A stretch of 37,777 bases of DNA from a virus: IMG/VR virus record IMGVR_UViG_3300031586_000373, positions 1 through 37,777 of that record; one strand, given 5' to 3'. The notes beneath the pieces are model-generated. The model was not told the origin of the DNA, ran no database searches, and saw only the letters and a program-made list of their open reading frames with translations. Numbering within the stretch: position 1 is the stretch's first letter; each line of letters starts with the position of its first letter. Shown here piece after piece: positions 1-7,806 of the stretch. A program made the translations under genes and the position numbers.

Positions 1-924
1 AATCCTGCTGCGGTCCTGCCCAAGCTGATTCCCGTCGAACGCGGAAGCGAGGAGGAGCTTCTCTTCCGCTATATTTGCCTTCACTGGAGCATCCCGGTGT
101 CCTCCGGGTACGGCCGGAGACTCCGGTTCATCGTAGAGGACGCGAGCAACGGGAAGGTGATCGGCCTCTTCGGCCTCGGAGACCCAGTGTTCTCCTTGGG
201 TTCGCGCGACGACTGGGTTGGCTGGGACACGGAGACGAAAAAGCAGCGACTCTACCATGTGCTCGACGCGTTTGCCCTTGGAGCGGTACCACCGTACAAT
301 CGCCTGATGTGCGGAAAGCTCGTTGCGATGCTGGCCCTGTCTGATCCTGTACGGCAGGCTTTCCGCACGCGATACAGTGGACGCGAAACAGTAATCAGTG
401 GCGAGGTGCGTCGGCCATACCTCGCCATGCTGACGACAACATCGGCTCTGGGGCGGTCCTCGATCTACAATCGGATTCGAATCGACGGAGTTGCCTATTG
501 GCATCGGCTCGGCGCGACGGGAGGATGGGGTGACTTCCATTTCTCGAACGGAGTCTACAGTGACATCCGCGCCTATGCAGAGCGCTGGTGCAAACCGACT
601 GCCAAGAGGGAGCCCTGGGGGGATGGTTACCGAAACAAGAGGGAGGTCATCAGAAAGGTCCTGCCCAGGATCGGACTTTCCACTAATCTGGCAAATCATG
701 GGATTCAGCGAGAAGTCTACGCCGCACCTTTGGGGCGCGACGCATTGCCGTTCCTTCGCAACGAGGTCCAGCGTCCGCTGTTCTTCAATTGGACGGTACG
801 CGATCTGTGGGAGGCGTTCAGGGCACGATGGTTCTTGAAACGCGCGGAGCGGTGCCCGGACTACGTCTCGTTTGAGCGGGGGTCATACCGGCTATGGCCT
901 CCGAAGAGCCGGAGGTCAAGGTAA
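1..924 (+). CDS. druA: DruA-like DUF4338 protein, 5' truncated by window edge
   Basis: The frame is open from base 1, so the gene begins outside the window; 307 codons are visible before TAA at 922-924. Conserved DUF4338 landmarks appear in order: a PVSSGYGRRLRF segment, IGLFGLGDPVFSL, WVGWD, GAVPPYNRLMCGKLVAML, TTTSALGRSSIYNR and a GWGDFHF segment. DUF4338 is the domain of DruA from the Druantia anti-phage systems, and stand-alone copies are widespread; its biochemical activity is not something I can state. The stop codon overlaps the ATG of the NurA-like gene by one base, so the two are probably translationally coupled. An internal ATG at 97 would delete conserved sequence and is not the true start. 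Druantia helicase DruE is not seen here; HerA/NurA follow instead. Family assignment is confident, defence role is inferred from family and neighbours. Confidence 0.85.
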   Translation, partial: NPAAVLPKLIPVERGSEEELLFRYICLHWSIPVSSGYGRRLRFIVEDASNGKVIGLFGLGDPVFSLGSRDDWVGWDTETKKQRLYHVLDAFALGAVPPYNRLMCGKLVAMLALSDPVRQAFRTRYSGRETVISGEVRRPYLAMLTTTSALGRSSIYNRIRIDGVAYWHRLGATGGWGDFHFSNGVYSDIRAYAERWCKPTAKREPWGDGYRNKREVIRKVLPRIGLSTNLANHGIQREVYAAPLGRDALPFLRNEVQRPLFFNWTVRDLWEAFRARWFLKRAERCPDYVSFERGSYRLWPPKSRRSR

Positions 925-2102
925 TGGCAGGCCCCAACGAACCCAATGCCGCCAATCGCCCATTCTCTGACCTGCCGGCAGGACTGGTTGAGGAGGTGCT
1001 GGCCAAAGCCACTCAGGTCGGCAGTCACCTTCTGGACGATTTCACCCACATGAAGCGCGATAAGGCCGCACTCCGTCAGAAGCTTGAGGACGCGAGGCTC
1101 ATCGCACACGAGTCTGAGCTGCCCAGCCCGCAGATTCCGACGACATGTGCGGCTGACGGGTCATACGCAATTGAGCGCCTGCTGGCGGCGGACCTCGCTG
1201 CCGCGGCGGCCGTTGCGGTTGAGGGGCTGACACCCCCAAGCGAGACCCGGCATTGGGAAGCACCGCACCACCGGACCTTCGTTCGAGCTGAAGTCCACCA
1301 CGATGGTACGGGGACCGTCTTGCGGGCCGTAATGCTCGGTCGTGAGCTAGAGCTTGCCGCGTCTGCACCGCATGACCTAGTTCTGCTCGACATGACGCTC
1401 ACGCTGCCCGTGATCTACTTCAACCAGGCGTTTGCCAAGGCGCAGGAGATCAATCGCGAACTTGGACTAGGCCAGGTCGCCTGTGTTGCCGAGTTCCAGC
1501 AGAATGCCCTTGAGTTCGTGCGGCACTACCGAGCAATCTTGAAGTGCGAGAGGTCTGACAAGGCGTTCGTTGGCCTTCCCAAGTACTCGACGCGACGAGA
1601 GATCGGTGAGACCGCTGGGTGGCCATCGCATCACGATGACCGGTCGCTCCTCACGCTTCTCTTGCGGCCCGGCGAGTATGTTCGGCCACAAGCACTGGCT
1701 GACAGCGACTTTCATCTGCGCACGCCAATGCCCAGTGGCGCTGCCACTGACGCTGCCAAGGCAGTTGCCGTGGACATCGTCGGAGCCCTGAGAGAGATGA
1801 AGGTTGTGTACTATCGTCCCCATGGATTCCTCCCCGCACTTCGGGTGGAACTGCCAGCAGCTGTTGCGGACAATGTCCACAGGCTCGCAACTGTGCTGAG
1901 AGGGCTGAAGGAACAGTCAGTCGTCTCGTCCATGCTAGAGCCGTACCCCCTGTACATGGCCGACCGGATGGCCAAGTCCTTGGCCGCTGCCATTCCCGCC
2001 TTCCGGCAGGTGGCAACCCAGAGGATCAGCGCCGACTACGAGGGCGACATTGGGGAAGTGTTCTTCGCAATGCACGGATACCGTAGCGAAGGCGGCCGAT
2101 GA
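924..2102 (+). CDS. nurA: NurA-type nuclease
   Basis: A 392-residue protein with NurA-family landmarks: D78-G79-S80, a second acidic site at D156 in a VLLDMTL strand, a GLPKYS segment near K221, and the C-terminal YPLYMADRMAKS segment at about 341-352. NurA enzymes are Mn-dependent nucleases that dock on a HerA hexamer and process DNA ends; the HerA-like gene directly follows, which strongly supports the call. I chose ATG 924 because it overlaps the preceding stop as TAATG and has GGAGG about nine bases upstream; ATG 894 is an alternative giving 402 residues. The 3' end overlaps an alternative start of the HerA gene. In this setting the pair more likely serves DNA degradation in defence than archaeal-type recombination, which is inference. 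Confidence 0.82.
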   Translation: MAGPNEPNAANRPFSDLPAGLVEEVLAKATQVGSHLLDDFTHMKRDKAALRQKLEDARLIAHESELPSPQIPTTCAADGSYAIERLLAADLAAAAAVAVEGLTPPSETRHWEAPHHRTFVRAEVHHDGTGTVLRAVMLGRELELAASAPHDLVLLDMTLTLPVIYFNQAFAKAQEINRELGLGQVACVAEFQQNALEFVRHYRAILKCERSDKAFVGLPKYSTRREIGETAGWPSHHDDRSLLTLLLRPGEYVRPQALADSDFHLRTPMPSGAATDAAKAVAVDIVGALREMKVVYYRPHGFLPALRVELPAAVADNVHRLATVLRGLKEQSVVSSMLEPYPLYMADRMAKSLAAAIPAFRQVATQRISADYEGDIGEVFFAMHGYRSEGGR

Positions 2103-2113
2103 AGGAGCATACC

Positions 2114-3943
2114 ATGGCCAATAGCGACTCGACAGAGGCGGGCACGCGGAACCTGGACAAGGTGGTATCGGATACGGAACGCCTCGGCGTGCTGGGCTCG
2201 CCATCGCGGACCTCCGAGCTTGCTGTCGACGTTGTCGGGACCGCCGTTGGCCGAAAACTTGTGGGCGAGCTGGCGATGTTCGCCTTCCAGCAGGACGGGG
2301 TTCCGCACTACGCACTTGGCCAAATCACGGAAATCGAACTGCGCAATGTCTGGCACGAGGATCCGACGATGCGGTCCCTGATTCGCCAACGGGGGCGTGT
2401 CGACGCCGTCAGCGAACGCCAGGACACTCATCTCGGCAAGATGACGATCAGTGCCGTCTTCAAACAGGCGGAGATCGTGTCATCCACGTCAGGACAAAGG
2501 GATGGATCGAGTTACGAGCCGAGCATAATGGGAACGGTTCCCTCGACGGGCACTGCTATTCACCTCGTCAACGATGAGATCCTGGAGACGCTGCTCCATC
2601 GGTACAGAGACCAGATCTTCTATCTGGGTCATGTTTACGGCTCCACTCCGAAGTTGCCCTTGTGGTTCAAGCAGTTCGGAAGCGGCCCCGATGGCGCAGG
2701 AGAGGCATATCACCTTGGCATCTTTGGCAAGACGGGCAGCGGAAAAAGCGTACTTGCTAAGATGGCCTTATGTGCATATATGCGCTACAAGCAAATGGGG
2801 CTTCTGATCCTTGATCCACAAGGCGAGTACGCAAAGGACTTCCGGGGTCGCGGCAGCGGGCAGATGAGAATGCCGCTTGCGTCAATTGCCAAGCAGTACG
2901 GCAAGCAGGTCGTCACCTTGTCGGTACGCAACCTTGTGCTGGACCGATGGGAACTGTTCCAGGAGATCCTCTTCGAGAGTGATTTCTTCCAGCAACTCAC
3001 CATGCCGAAGGGAGACAATAGGCGCGACGCATGTGCTAAGCTGGCGGACGAGCTGCGAAAGAAGAAAGTCAGGCTGGATGCCTTGAACAGTCGAACCGCG
3101 TTCGATGCTGCCTGGTCTATCCTTGCCGACCCGAAGGTGCAGCAGGTGTTCTACCGCACACCATTGAGTCGTAGCCGCTTCGAGTCAGCCAGGTCCGACG
3201 CGGATCCCGACGAATTCTATGCTCGCTTCTGGCAGCCTGTCACCGCTCTCTTCGACAGATCGCGTAGTGGTGCACGGACGGTAGAGCGTGCACTGGAATG
3301 GCTGCTGGATGTGGATTCCGCGAATGACGTGCGGCCAGTGCTGGTCATAGACCTGTCACGTGAGCAGGCCGAAGGGCTCCTGTGGAACGACATGATCCAG
3401 TCGCTTGTGATCAAGCGTTTGCTAGATGGCATCACTCTGACAGCCGAAAGGCGGTTTCAGGAAGGTGAAGAGAAGGGACTGAACACCCTGGTGCTCATAG
3501 ATGAAGCGCATCGCCTTGCACCACGGCATCTCCCGGAGAACGGAGACGCTGCCGCAGGCGTTCGCAGCGTGCTTATCGACGCCGTTCGGACGACGAGAAA
3601 GTATGGCCTCGGGTGGCTCTTCATCAGTCAAACACTCAGCTCACTTCACACCGAGATCCTTCAGCAGCTCCGTATCCAGTTCTTCGGTTTCGGCCTCTCG
3701 ATGGGGCAGGAGTTCCAGGCCCTCCGTCAGCACGTTGGCGGAGACGATGCAGCCCTACGTTTGTATGGACTGTTTCGCGATCCGCACTCCTCCTTTGACG
3801 TCAGCAGTCGGCAGTACTCGTTCATGACCACTGGCCCAATCAGCCCGCTATCGTTCGCGGGCACGCCGCTGTTTCTCAATGCTTTCAACACGGTCGACGC
3901 GTTCCTGTCGGCGAACGGCTTGGCCGAGACCGAAACAGGGTGA
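2114..3943 (+). CDS. herA: HerA-type hexameric DNA translocase ATPase
   Basis: A 609-residue FtsK/HerA-superfamily ATPase. An N-terminal beta-rich region (about 35-150, HAS-barrel-like) precedes Walker A GKTGSGKS at 205-212, an LDPQGEY segment at 233-239, and Walker B/DEAH at 461-466 (LIDEAHRLAP). DAVRTTRKYGLG and a downstream ISQTLSSL segment match the sensor region typical of HerA. Such ATPases form hexameric rings that pump duplex DNA and feed a partner nuclease, here the adjacent NurA-like protein. ATG 2114 is preferred because AAGGAG lies six bases upstream; ATG 2099 overlaps the previous stop and would add five residues. HerA with SIR2 or DUF4297 partners is an established anti-phage arrangement; HerA with NurA plus DruA is not one I recognise. 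Confidence 0.85.
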   Translation: MANSDSTEAGTRNLDKVVSDTERLGVLGSPSRTSELAVDVVGTAVGRKLVGELAMFAFQQDGVPHYALGQITEIELRNVWHEDPTMRSLIRQRGRVDAVSERQDTHLGKMTISAVFKQAEIVSSTSGQRDGSSYEPSIMGTVPSTGTAIHLVNDEILETLLHRYRDQIFYLGHVYGSTPKLPLWFKQFGSGPDGAGEAYHLGIFGKTGSGKSVLAKMALCAYMRYKQMGLLILDPQGEYAKDFRGRGSGQMRMPLASIAKQYGKQVVTLSVRNLVLDRWELFQEILFESDFFQQLTMPKGDNRRDACAKLADELRKKKVRLDALNSRTAFDAAWSILADPKVQQVFYRTPLSRSRFESARSDADPDEFYARFWQPVTALFDRSRSGARTVERALEWLLDVDSANDVRPVLVIDLSREQAEGLLWNDMIQSLVIKRLLDGITLTAERRFQEGEEKGLNTLVLIDEAHRLAPRHLPENGDAAAGVRSVLIDAVRTTRKYGLGWLFISQTLSSLHTEILQQLRIQFFGFGLSMGQEFQALRQHVGGDDAALRLYGLFRDPHSSFDVSSRQYSFMTTGPISPLSFAGTPLFLNAFNTVDAFLSANGLAETETG

Positions 3944-3955
3944 CGAACGAACGAG

Positions 3956-4846
3956 ATGTGGTCCCTGGCCCGTGTAGCTGACTCTGTGCCGCGTCGCGCG
4001 TCCGGCATGTTAGAAGAGATGCTTGTGAAGCCCCGGGAACCAAGCCTTCCGAAATCGGTTGTTGATGAGATAGACGCGTGGCTTCCGGCCGTGCTCCCCC
4101 TGTGGAAACGACTGGTGCACCGGACGGTCCACGGCCCGCTCTTGCCGGAGGAGGCCGAGCACCTGCATCTGGCGGCCGTATGTCTCCATGACCTCGCGGA
4201 CACTTTGCAGACTGCGGCGAAGGCACTGTGGTGGGCGAAGCACGACTGGCTATGGGTGGCCGTTCACCGCGAGAAGCCGAACCGACAATGGGCAGTCCAC
4301 TATTCGCGCTTTCACTTTGACTACGCGGCCATCGCGCTGTCTGCCGCCTCCAACCACTTGGCTTCAGCGATGTGGCATCTCGAGGAGAAGGTGCGGGCAC
4401 CACTGGGGCGAGGCTACAAGACGGCCGCCGGTGCGAGCGGTGCCTGGAAGGACAGGAAGCCGTCGCCACCTCAATCGTGTGGAATTCTCGACGAGCTACT
4501 GAACGATGCGGCTTGGACGGTAGTGTCTGAGTACCGGAACCACTGGGTGCACAGAGGACTGCCGATAATAGCCGGCGAAGTCCGGCAGCAACGGAGGCAG
4601 ATCTGGCAAGATGTGGGCGACCCGGCTCCAAATGTGCCGTGGATGATGAAGCGCGAGACCCAGGACGGCCGGGTCTGCTACATGGTGCAGTACGACGAGC
4701 CGCAGTTCCGCATGGAGGAGTTGCTGGACAAGGGCGCGTTGGCCCTACAGGGCATGATCCGCGCGGTTGAGAGCTTCTTGACGCTCTACGACGCGGCCTA
4801 CCGAGAGCACGGAATCAGCTTCGGCGAGGATGCCGGCGGCACATAA
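3956..4846 (+). CDS. Putative HEPN-like protein in the DruA-NurA-HerA operon
   Basis: A 296-residue protein, mostly predicted helical and rich in Trp and His. Its most informative feature is R194-N195-H196-W197-V198-H199 within a SEYRNHWVHRG segment. This matches the R-(polar)-x3-H form of the RX4-6H motif that marks active HEPN ribonucleases, and lies in a helix after a long helical N-terminal region, as expected. HEPN proteins commonly act as RNA-cleaving effectors in defence and toxin systems. The gene starts 12 bp after herA with no promoter visible, so it is probably the last gene of that operon. It could instead be an immunity, regulatory or structural HEPN; the domain call rests on one motif plus helical character. 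No homologous name is recognised. Confidence 0.6.
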   Translation: MWSLARVADSVPRRASGMLEEMLVKPREPSLPKSVVDEIDAWLPAVLPLWKRLVHRTVHGPLLPEEAEHLHLAAVCLHDLADTLQTAAKALWWAKHDWLWVAVHREKPNRQWAVHYSRFHFDYAAIALSAASNHLASAMWHLEEKVRAPLGRGYKTAAGASGAWKDRKPSPPQSCGILDELLNDAAWTVVSEYRNHWVHRGLPIIAGEVRQQRRQIWQDVGDPAPNVPWMMKRETQDGRVCYMVQYDEPQFRMEELLDKGALALQGMIRAVESFLTLYDAAYREHGISFGEDAGGT

Positions 4847-4899
4847 AGACTTGTTAGTGCAGTGCTTGAGAACCGCAGCTCGTTTCTGCTAAGTGCCCC

Positions 4900-4929
4900 T
4901 TGCGTCGCGCCGCCGCCGTGCAGTATACT
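4900..4929 (+). promoter_or_regulatory. Sigma70-like promoter for the 5,001-7,023 pair
   Basis: TTGCGT at 4900-4905 and TATACT at 4924-4929 are separated by 18 bp and lie about 70 bp upstream of ATG 5001. TATACT differs from the consensus -10 by one base. The surroundings are G+C rich, so the match stands out. It makes the 5,001 gene the start of a transcription unit separate from the DruA-NurA-HerA operon. Confidence 0.5.
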
Positions 4930-4961
4930 CGCGGTGTTTGGGATATGTTCAAGTTGCGTGA

Positions 4962-4983
4962 TGGACCGTCTGTCGCCGGTCCA
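4962..4983 (+). promoter_or_regulatory. Hairpin or dyad in the leader of the 5,001 gene
   Basis: TGGACCG at 4962-4968 and CGGTCCA at 4977-4983 are perfect inverted repeats with an 8-base loop. They lie downstream of the predicted -10 box and just before the AAGGAG ribosome binding site (about 4986-4991). No T-run follows, so this is not a terminator; a leader RNA hairpin or a dimeric operator fits better. Confidence 0.35.
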
Positions 4984-5000
4984 CGGAAGGAGATACTGCG

Positions 5001-6197
5001 ATGGCGACGTTCAACTTGCGACGGTTCTCGAGGCCCGACATCATCAAGTCTATCGGCCTTGAGCACCTCTTGGCATTCCTTCGACCCTTCGATAGGTTCC
5101 TCGCAGGACGTGGGTTCCAGGTGCCCGCACAGGCGACACCTGACAGCTTCGATTACGACGGGCTCTGCGACGTGCTCATGGAGCCCGATTTCGACACGCC
5201 GCGGGAGTTGGCCGAGGGACTCTTCATTATCGATGATATGGCCACCCCGGAGACCATGGACGAGCTGCTCCGCGAAGCGGAGGAAGCCGGTCTGACCATC
5301 AATGGGAACCCGGACCCGACGCCGGCGGATGTAGCGATCCAGGTCTGGTTGCAGGAGTCCGAGCTCTTGGAGCGCAGGCATGCTCGCCAGCGGATCGAGC
5401 GGCTGAAGTCGTTCGAGTATTACCAAGCTGAATCGATGCCCACGCGGAAGTTCCGCCGAATCCCTGCCGCGGCGCTGAGTGCGCTGCAGAGAGACCTGGA
5501 TAAGTGGTTCGCCAAGCACCGTCGAGGTCGTGGTTCAAAGGTGACGCCCTACCCCCGGGGCGAAGAGATCTGGTTCACCATCGGGCACGGCGAGCCCTTC
5601 ACGCGCAGCCCTGCGCGGGAAGGTGACAAGTCCACGGTTCACTTCTTCCGTCCGGAGAAGTACGACATCGTCGTCTACGATTGCCGAATGGGCGAGATCC
5701 GCGTGCATGCTGCCTCCAAGGGTGAGCGGGAGCTCTACCGGTCGGCGATCGGTCTGCATCTGTTTGGCGATGAGGGCTTCTTTCCGGACACGGCGAAGTA
5801 CACGCTGGACCCGATCAAGGAGGACGGCGATGCCTGCCTCGTGTGCAGCGATGTGGAAGGCATCGACTGGATCAGGCTGGTCGAGTTGCACTATTACTGG
5901 GGCGGGGCTTATGGCGAGATCGAGATCCGCAAGGCCGACGACATCTTCGCGGCCTTCGCCGATCGTGGCAGGACGATCGGCGCGAAAGACCGGCTCATCC
6001 AGGCGAAGTTCGAGGTGAAGTTCACGCACATCAAGACAACGCGGAAGGCCACCCTGCGGCCCCCGAATCGAGCCATGTTCAAGAAGGAGGGGGATAGCGG
6101 CGTGTTGGACAGGTGGCTGGAGCTCCGCGGGTTCGCACCGGGCGCGGAGGAGCGCTACGACGATGAAGAGGTTGAAGTGGCTATGGCCCGCACTTGA
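5001..6197 (+). CDS. Unknown protein, first gene of a two-gene module
   Basis: A 398-residue protein I do not recognise. ATG 5001 has AAGGAG about nine bases upstream. The N-terminal third is acidic and helical and the middle (about 130-190) is Arg/Lys rich. Residues about 190-340 look like alternating beta strands (segments such as EIWFTIGHGEPF, YDIVVYDCRMGEIRVHA and WIRLVELHYYWGG). No transmembrane segment, signal peptide or nucleotide-binding loop is visible. The 3' end overlaps the next gene by 35 bases, which suggests tight coupling and a joint function. Position next to a DruA/NurA/HerA operon and beside a prophage suggests accessory function, possibly defence or element control, but nothing in the sequence fixes a role. 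Confidence 0.7.
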   Translation: MATFNLRRFSRPDIIKSIGLEHLLAFLRPFDRFLAGRGFQVPAQATPDSFDYDGLCDVLMEPDFDTPRELAEGLFIIDDMATPETMDELLREAEEAGLTINGNPDPTPADVAIQVWLQESELLERRHARQRIERLKSFEYYQAESMPTRKFRRIPAAALSALQRDLDKWFAKHRRGRGSKVTPYPRGEEIWFTIGHGEPFTRSPAREGDKSTVHFFRPEKYDIVVYDCRMGEIRVHAASKGERELYRSAIGLHLFGDEGFFPDTAKYTLDPIKEDGDACLVCSDVEGIDWIRLVELHYYWGGAYGEIEIRKADDIFAAFADRGRTIGAKDRLIQAKFEVKFTHIKTTRKATLRPPNRAMFKKEGDSGVLDRWLELRGFAPGAEERYDDEEVEVAMART

Positions 6198-7023
6198 GGG
6201 CGTCGGTGGACCGGCGGCGACGGCGCTGGAGTGGCGCGCGCTGGCGGGCGCCGAGAACCATCTCCTCCAGAAGTTCCTCCGGCCTCGGCAGGAGCTCGCC
6301 GCATCGTATCCGTGTCCTATCCGCGGTCAGTTCGGCATCCGGCACGATGTCATCCAAGACGCCCCCGACCGGTACGCCGGCGTGTGTCCCGATTGCTGTG
6401 AGGAGGAGACGCTGTCGAAGGCCGACATCGTTGTCCATGAATTGAACGTCGGGTCTCTGATCAAGGCGATCCGTTCTGCGTTTCAGTTACAGGGAACGAC
6501 CGCGCCAGTGGACGGCACCGTCACTGGGCACCGCATAGGGACGCACATTCGGCCAACTGGGCATCACGTGGCGGTGTACCTGGCGCTGGCCAGCAGCCCG
6601 CCGGAGCTGTACCGGGCCGTGGACCGCATCGCGGCCTTCGATGATGGTGCGTTCATCGTCTTGGCTCCGACAGCCAATCAACTGAACCGGCAGTCGGAGA
6701 CCGTCCTGGAGAAACGCCGTTCCTGGTTCGTCGCCCTCTCCGATGCGATTGGCCTCGATGGCAAAGGTCGCCTGGCAAGGTTGTGTGACATCGAGCAGTT
6801 GATTCAGCATCCGCGCAAGGCCAAGAAAGGCCGTTCGGGGCGGAAGAAGCTCCCGGCGAAAGAGGTCGCTCGCCGCAGCAAGCTGTGGGAGGGATGGGAA
6901 CAGGCCCGGGGCAAGGGAGGGAGGACGAGGGCGGAATACTGCGGGGACAAGGGCATCACCCCGACGTTTCTGGACAACTGCCGGAGGCTGATTCAGCAAC
7001 GCCAGGCACGAGAGGCGAGGTAG
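6163..7023 (+). CDS. Unknown protein with a Cys cluster and basic C-terminus, second gene of the module
   Basis: A 286-residue protein beginning inside the previous gene (35-base overlap). C51 (PCPIRG) and C75-P-D-C78-C79 could hold a metal as in an irregular zinc finger. The C-terminal 75 residues (about 210-286) are strongly basic and end in a segment resembling a helix-turn-helix (TRAEYCGDKGITPTFLDNC...), suggesting nucleic-acid binding. Residues about 90-190 look like a compact alpha/beta domain. A rho-independent terminator candidate lies 40 bp after the stop, so this is the end of the unit. No family name is recognised; a DNA-binding regulator or the partner subunit of the 5,001 protein are both possible. 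Confidence 0.7.
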   Translation: MKRLKWLWPALEGVGGPAATALEWRALAGAENHLLQKFLRPRQELAASYPCPIRGQFGIRHDVIQDAPDRYAGVCPDCCEEETLSKADIVVHELNVGSLIKAIRSAFQLQGTTAPVDGTVTGHRIGTHIRPTGHHVAVYLALASSPPELYRAVDRIAAFDDGAFIVLAPTANQLNRQSETVLEKRRSWFVALSDAIGLDGKGRLARLCDIEQLIQHPRKAKKGRSGRKKLPAKEVARRSKLWEGWEQARGKGGRTRAEYCGDKGITPTFLDNCRRLIQQRQAREAR

Positions 7024-7062
7024 CGACCTCGGACAAATCAGTCGCGGCTGCCGGCCGCAAGC

Positions 7063-7089
7063 AAAAGTCGCTAATTGGCGGCTTTTTTT
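7063..7089 (+). terminator. Rho-independent terminator after the 5,001-7,023 pair
   Basis: AAAAGTCGC at 7063-7071 pairs with GCGGCTTTT at 7078-7086 (one G-U pair) around a 6-base loop, and the second arm runs into seven T residues at 7083-7089. It is 40 bp past the stop of the 6,163 gene and is the clearest intrinsic terminator I found. It separates the left island from the phage-like genes. Confidence 0.7.
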
Positions 7090-7251
7090 GGGCGCGCATT
7101 TCCTGAGCAGGCCTTGCCTTGCACGTGCGCAGGCAATGTCTGCCCTCGGGCAAACCCCCTCGAATTTGTCCGTCCTCAAACGCGCGGATCCTCGGCGGTG
7201 GAGGCGGGCAATGGTCCCGCCGAAACGACATCCGGTTCGAGGAGATGCGCC

Positions 7252-7602
7252 ATGGTTCAGACAGCAGTCGGATTCGCAGGCGAGCCCAGCAAACGTGCTT
7301 TGTCCCCGGCACGACGACGGCTCGTGGAGATGTTGCAGGGGATCAACTTCGGGCGCATCGAGGGCTTGGTCGTCCAGGGCGGTACTCCGGCCTTCGACCC
7401 GCCCCCGCGCATCGTGCGCGAGATCAAGTTCGGCGGCGAGAACGGTCCTCGCCCGGAGGCGGCCAAGGAAGACTTCATCCTGAAGGCGTCGGTGCGTGAT
7501 CTGTTCGCCCAACTCGAGGCCATGGGCGACGGCATCGTGCAGTGCATCGAGGTCAAGCATGGCTTGCCTTTCAGAATGACCGTCGAGGAGGTGACGGCCT
7601 GA
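7252..7602 (+). CDS. Small unknown protein, first gene after the terminator
   Basis: A 116-residue protein starting at ATG 7252 with GAGGAG about seven bases upstream. An in-frame ATG at 7075 would read through the terminator and is rejected. The sequence holds a helical N-terminus, an IVREIKFGGE strand near the middle and a VRDLFAQLEAMGDGIVQCIEVKHGLPFRM segment near the end. No motif assigns a function. A 6-bp hairpin (7203-7208 with 7216-7221) lies in the leader. It precedes the sigma-like gene and is probably part of the phage-like region, although no integrase or repressor lies between it and the left island. Confidence 0.65.
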   Translation: MVQTAVGFAGEPSKRALSPARRRLVEMLQGINFGRIEGLVVQGGTPAFDPPPRIVREIKFGGENGPRPEAAKEDFILKASVRDLFAQLEAMGDGIVQCIEVKHGLPFRMTVEEVTA

Positions 7603-7678
7603 GCATCCGGGGGTCGGCTCCCCGCATGTGATGTGAATCAGACGAATCGAGTACCTGACAACTAACCGGCCACGAAGT

Positions 7679-7724
7679 GGAGGCGTTGTGGGTGCCGCAG
7701 AAGCGGCAATCCTGCAACGCCTCC
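7679..7724 (+). promoter_or_regulatory. Long hairpin in the leader of the sigma-like gene
   Basis: GGAGGCGTTG at 7679-7688 and CAACGCCTCC at 7715-7724 form a perfect 10-bp stem. Nested inside, TGCCGC (7693-7698) and GCGGCA (7703-7708) form a 6-bp stem with an AGAA tetraloop. No T-run follows. The two stems lie on one axis and suggest a folded leader RNA or a binding site rather than a terminator. Confidence 0.5.
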
Positions 7725-7740
7725 TCCGCATGTGGTCGCA

Positions 7741-7806
7741 GCTTCGGTTGGCACCCACGCCACGCCTCCCGGCCACGGGAGATCCCAAGTGGACACCAAC
7801 CGAAGC
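7741..7806 (+). promoter_or_regulatory. Inverted repeat enclosing the RBS and GTG start of the sigma-like gene
   Basis: GCTTCGGTTGG at 7741-7751 is the perfect complement of CCAACCGAAGC at 7796-7806. Inside lies a second perfect hairpin, CTCCCG (7766-7771) with CGGGAG (7776-7781), whose right arm is the GGGAG ribosome binding site; the GTG start is at 7789. The fold would hide the translation start, so translational control of the sigma-like protein is plausible. Confidence 0.5.

Noticed and set aside
7024-7251. Search for integrase, repressor or att site at the border between left island and phage
   Set aside because: No recombinase gene or tRNA is present, and the right end of the phage lies outside the window, so no direct repeat pair can be tested.
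6487-7788. 433-residue - strand frame across the end of the 6,163 gene, the terminator and the 7,252 gene
   Set aside because: It would run through two + strand genes, a terminator and the folded leader, and its translation is Arg/Leu-rich without a domain.
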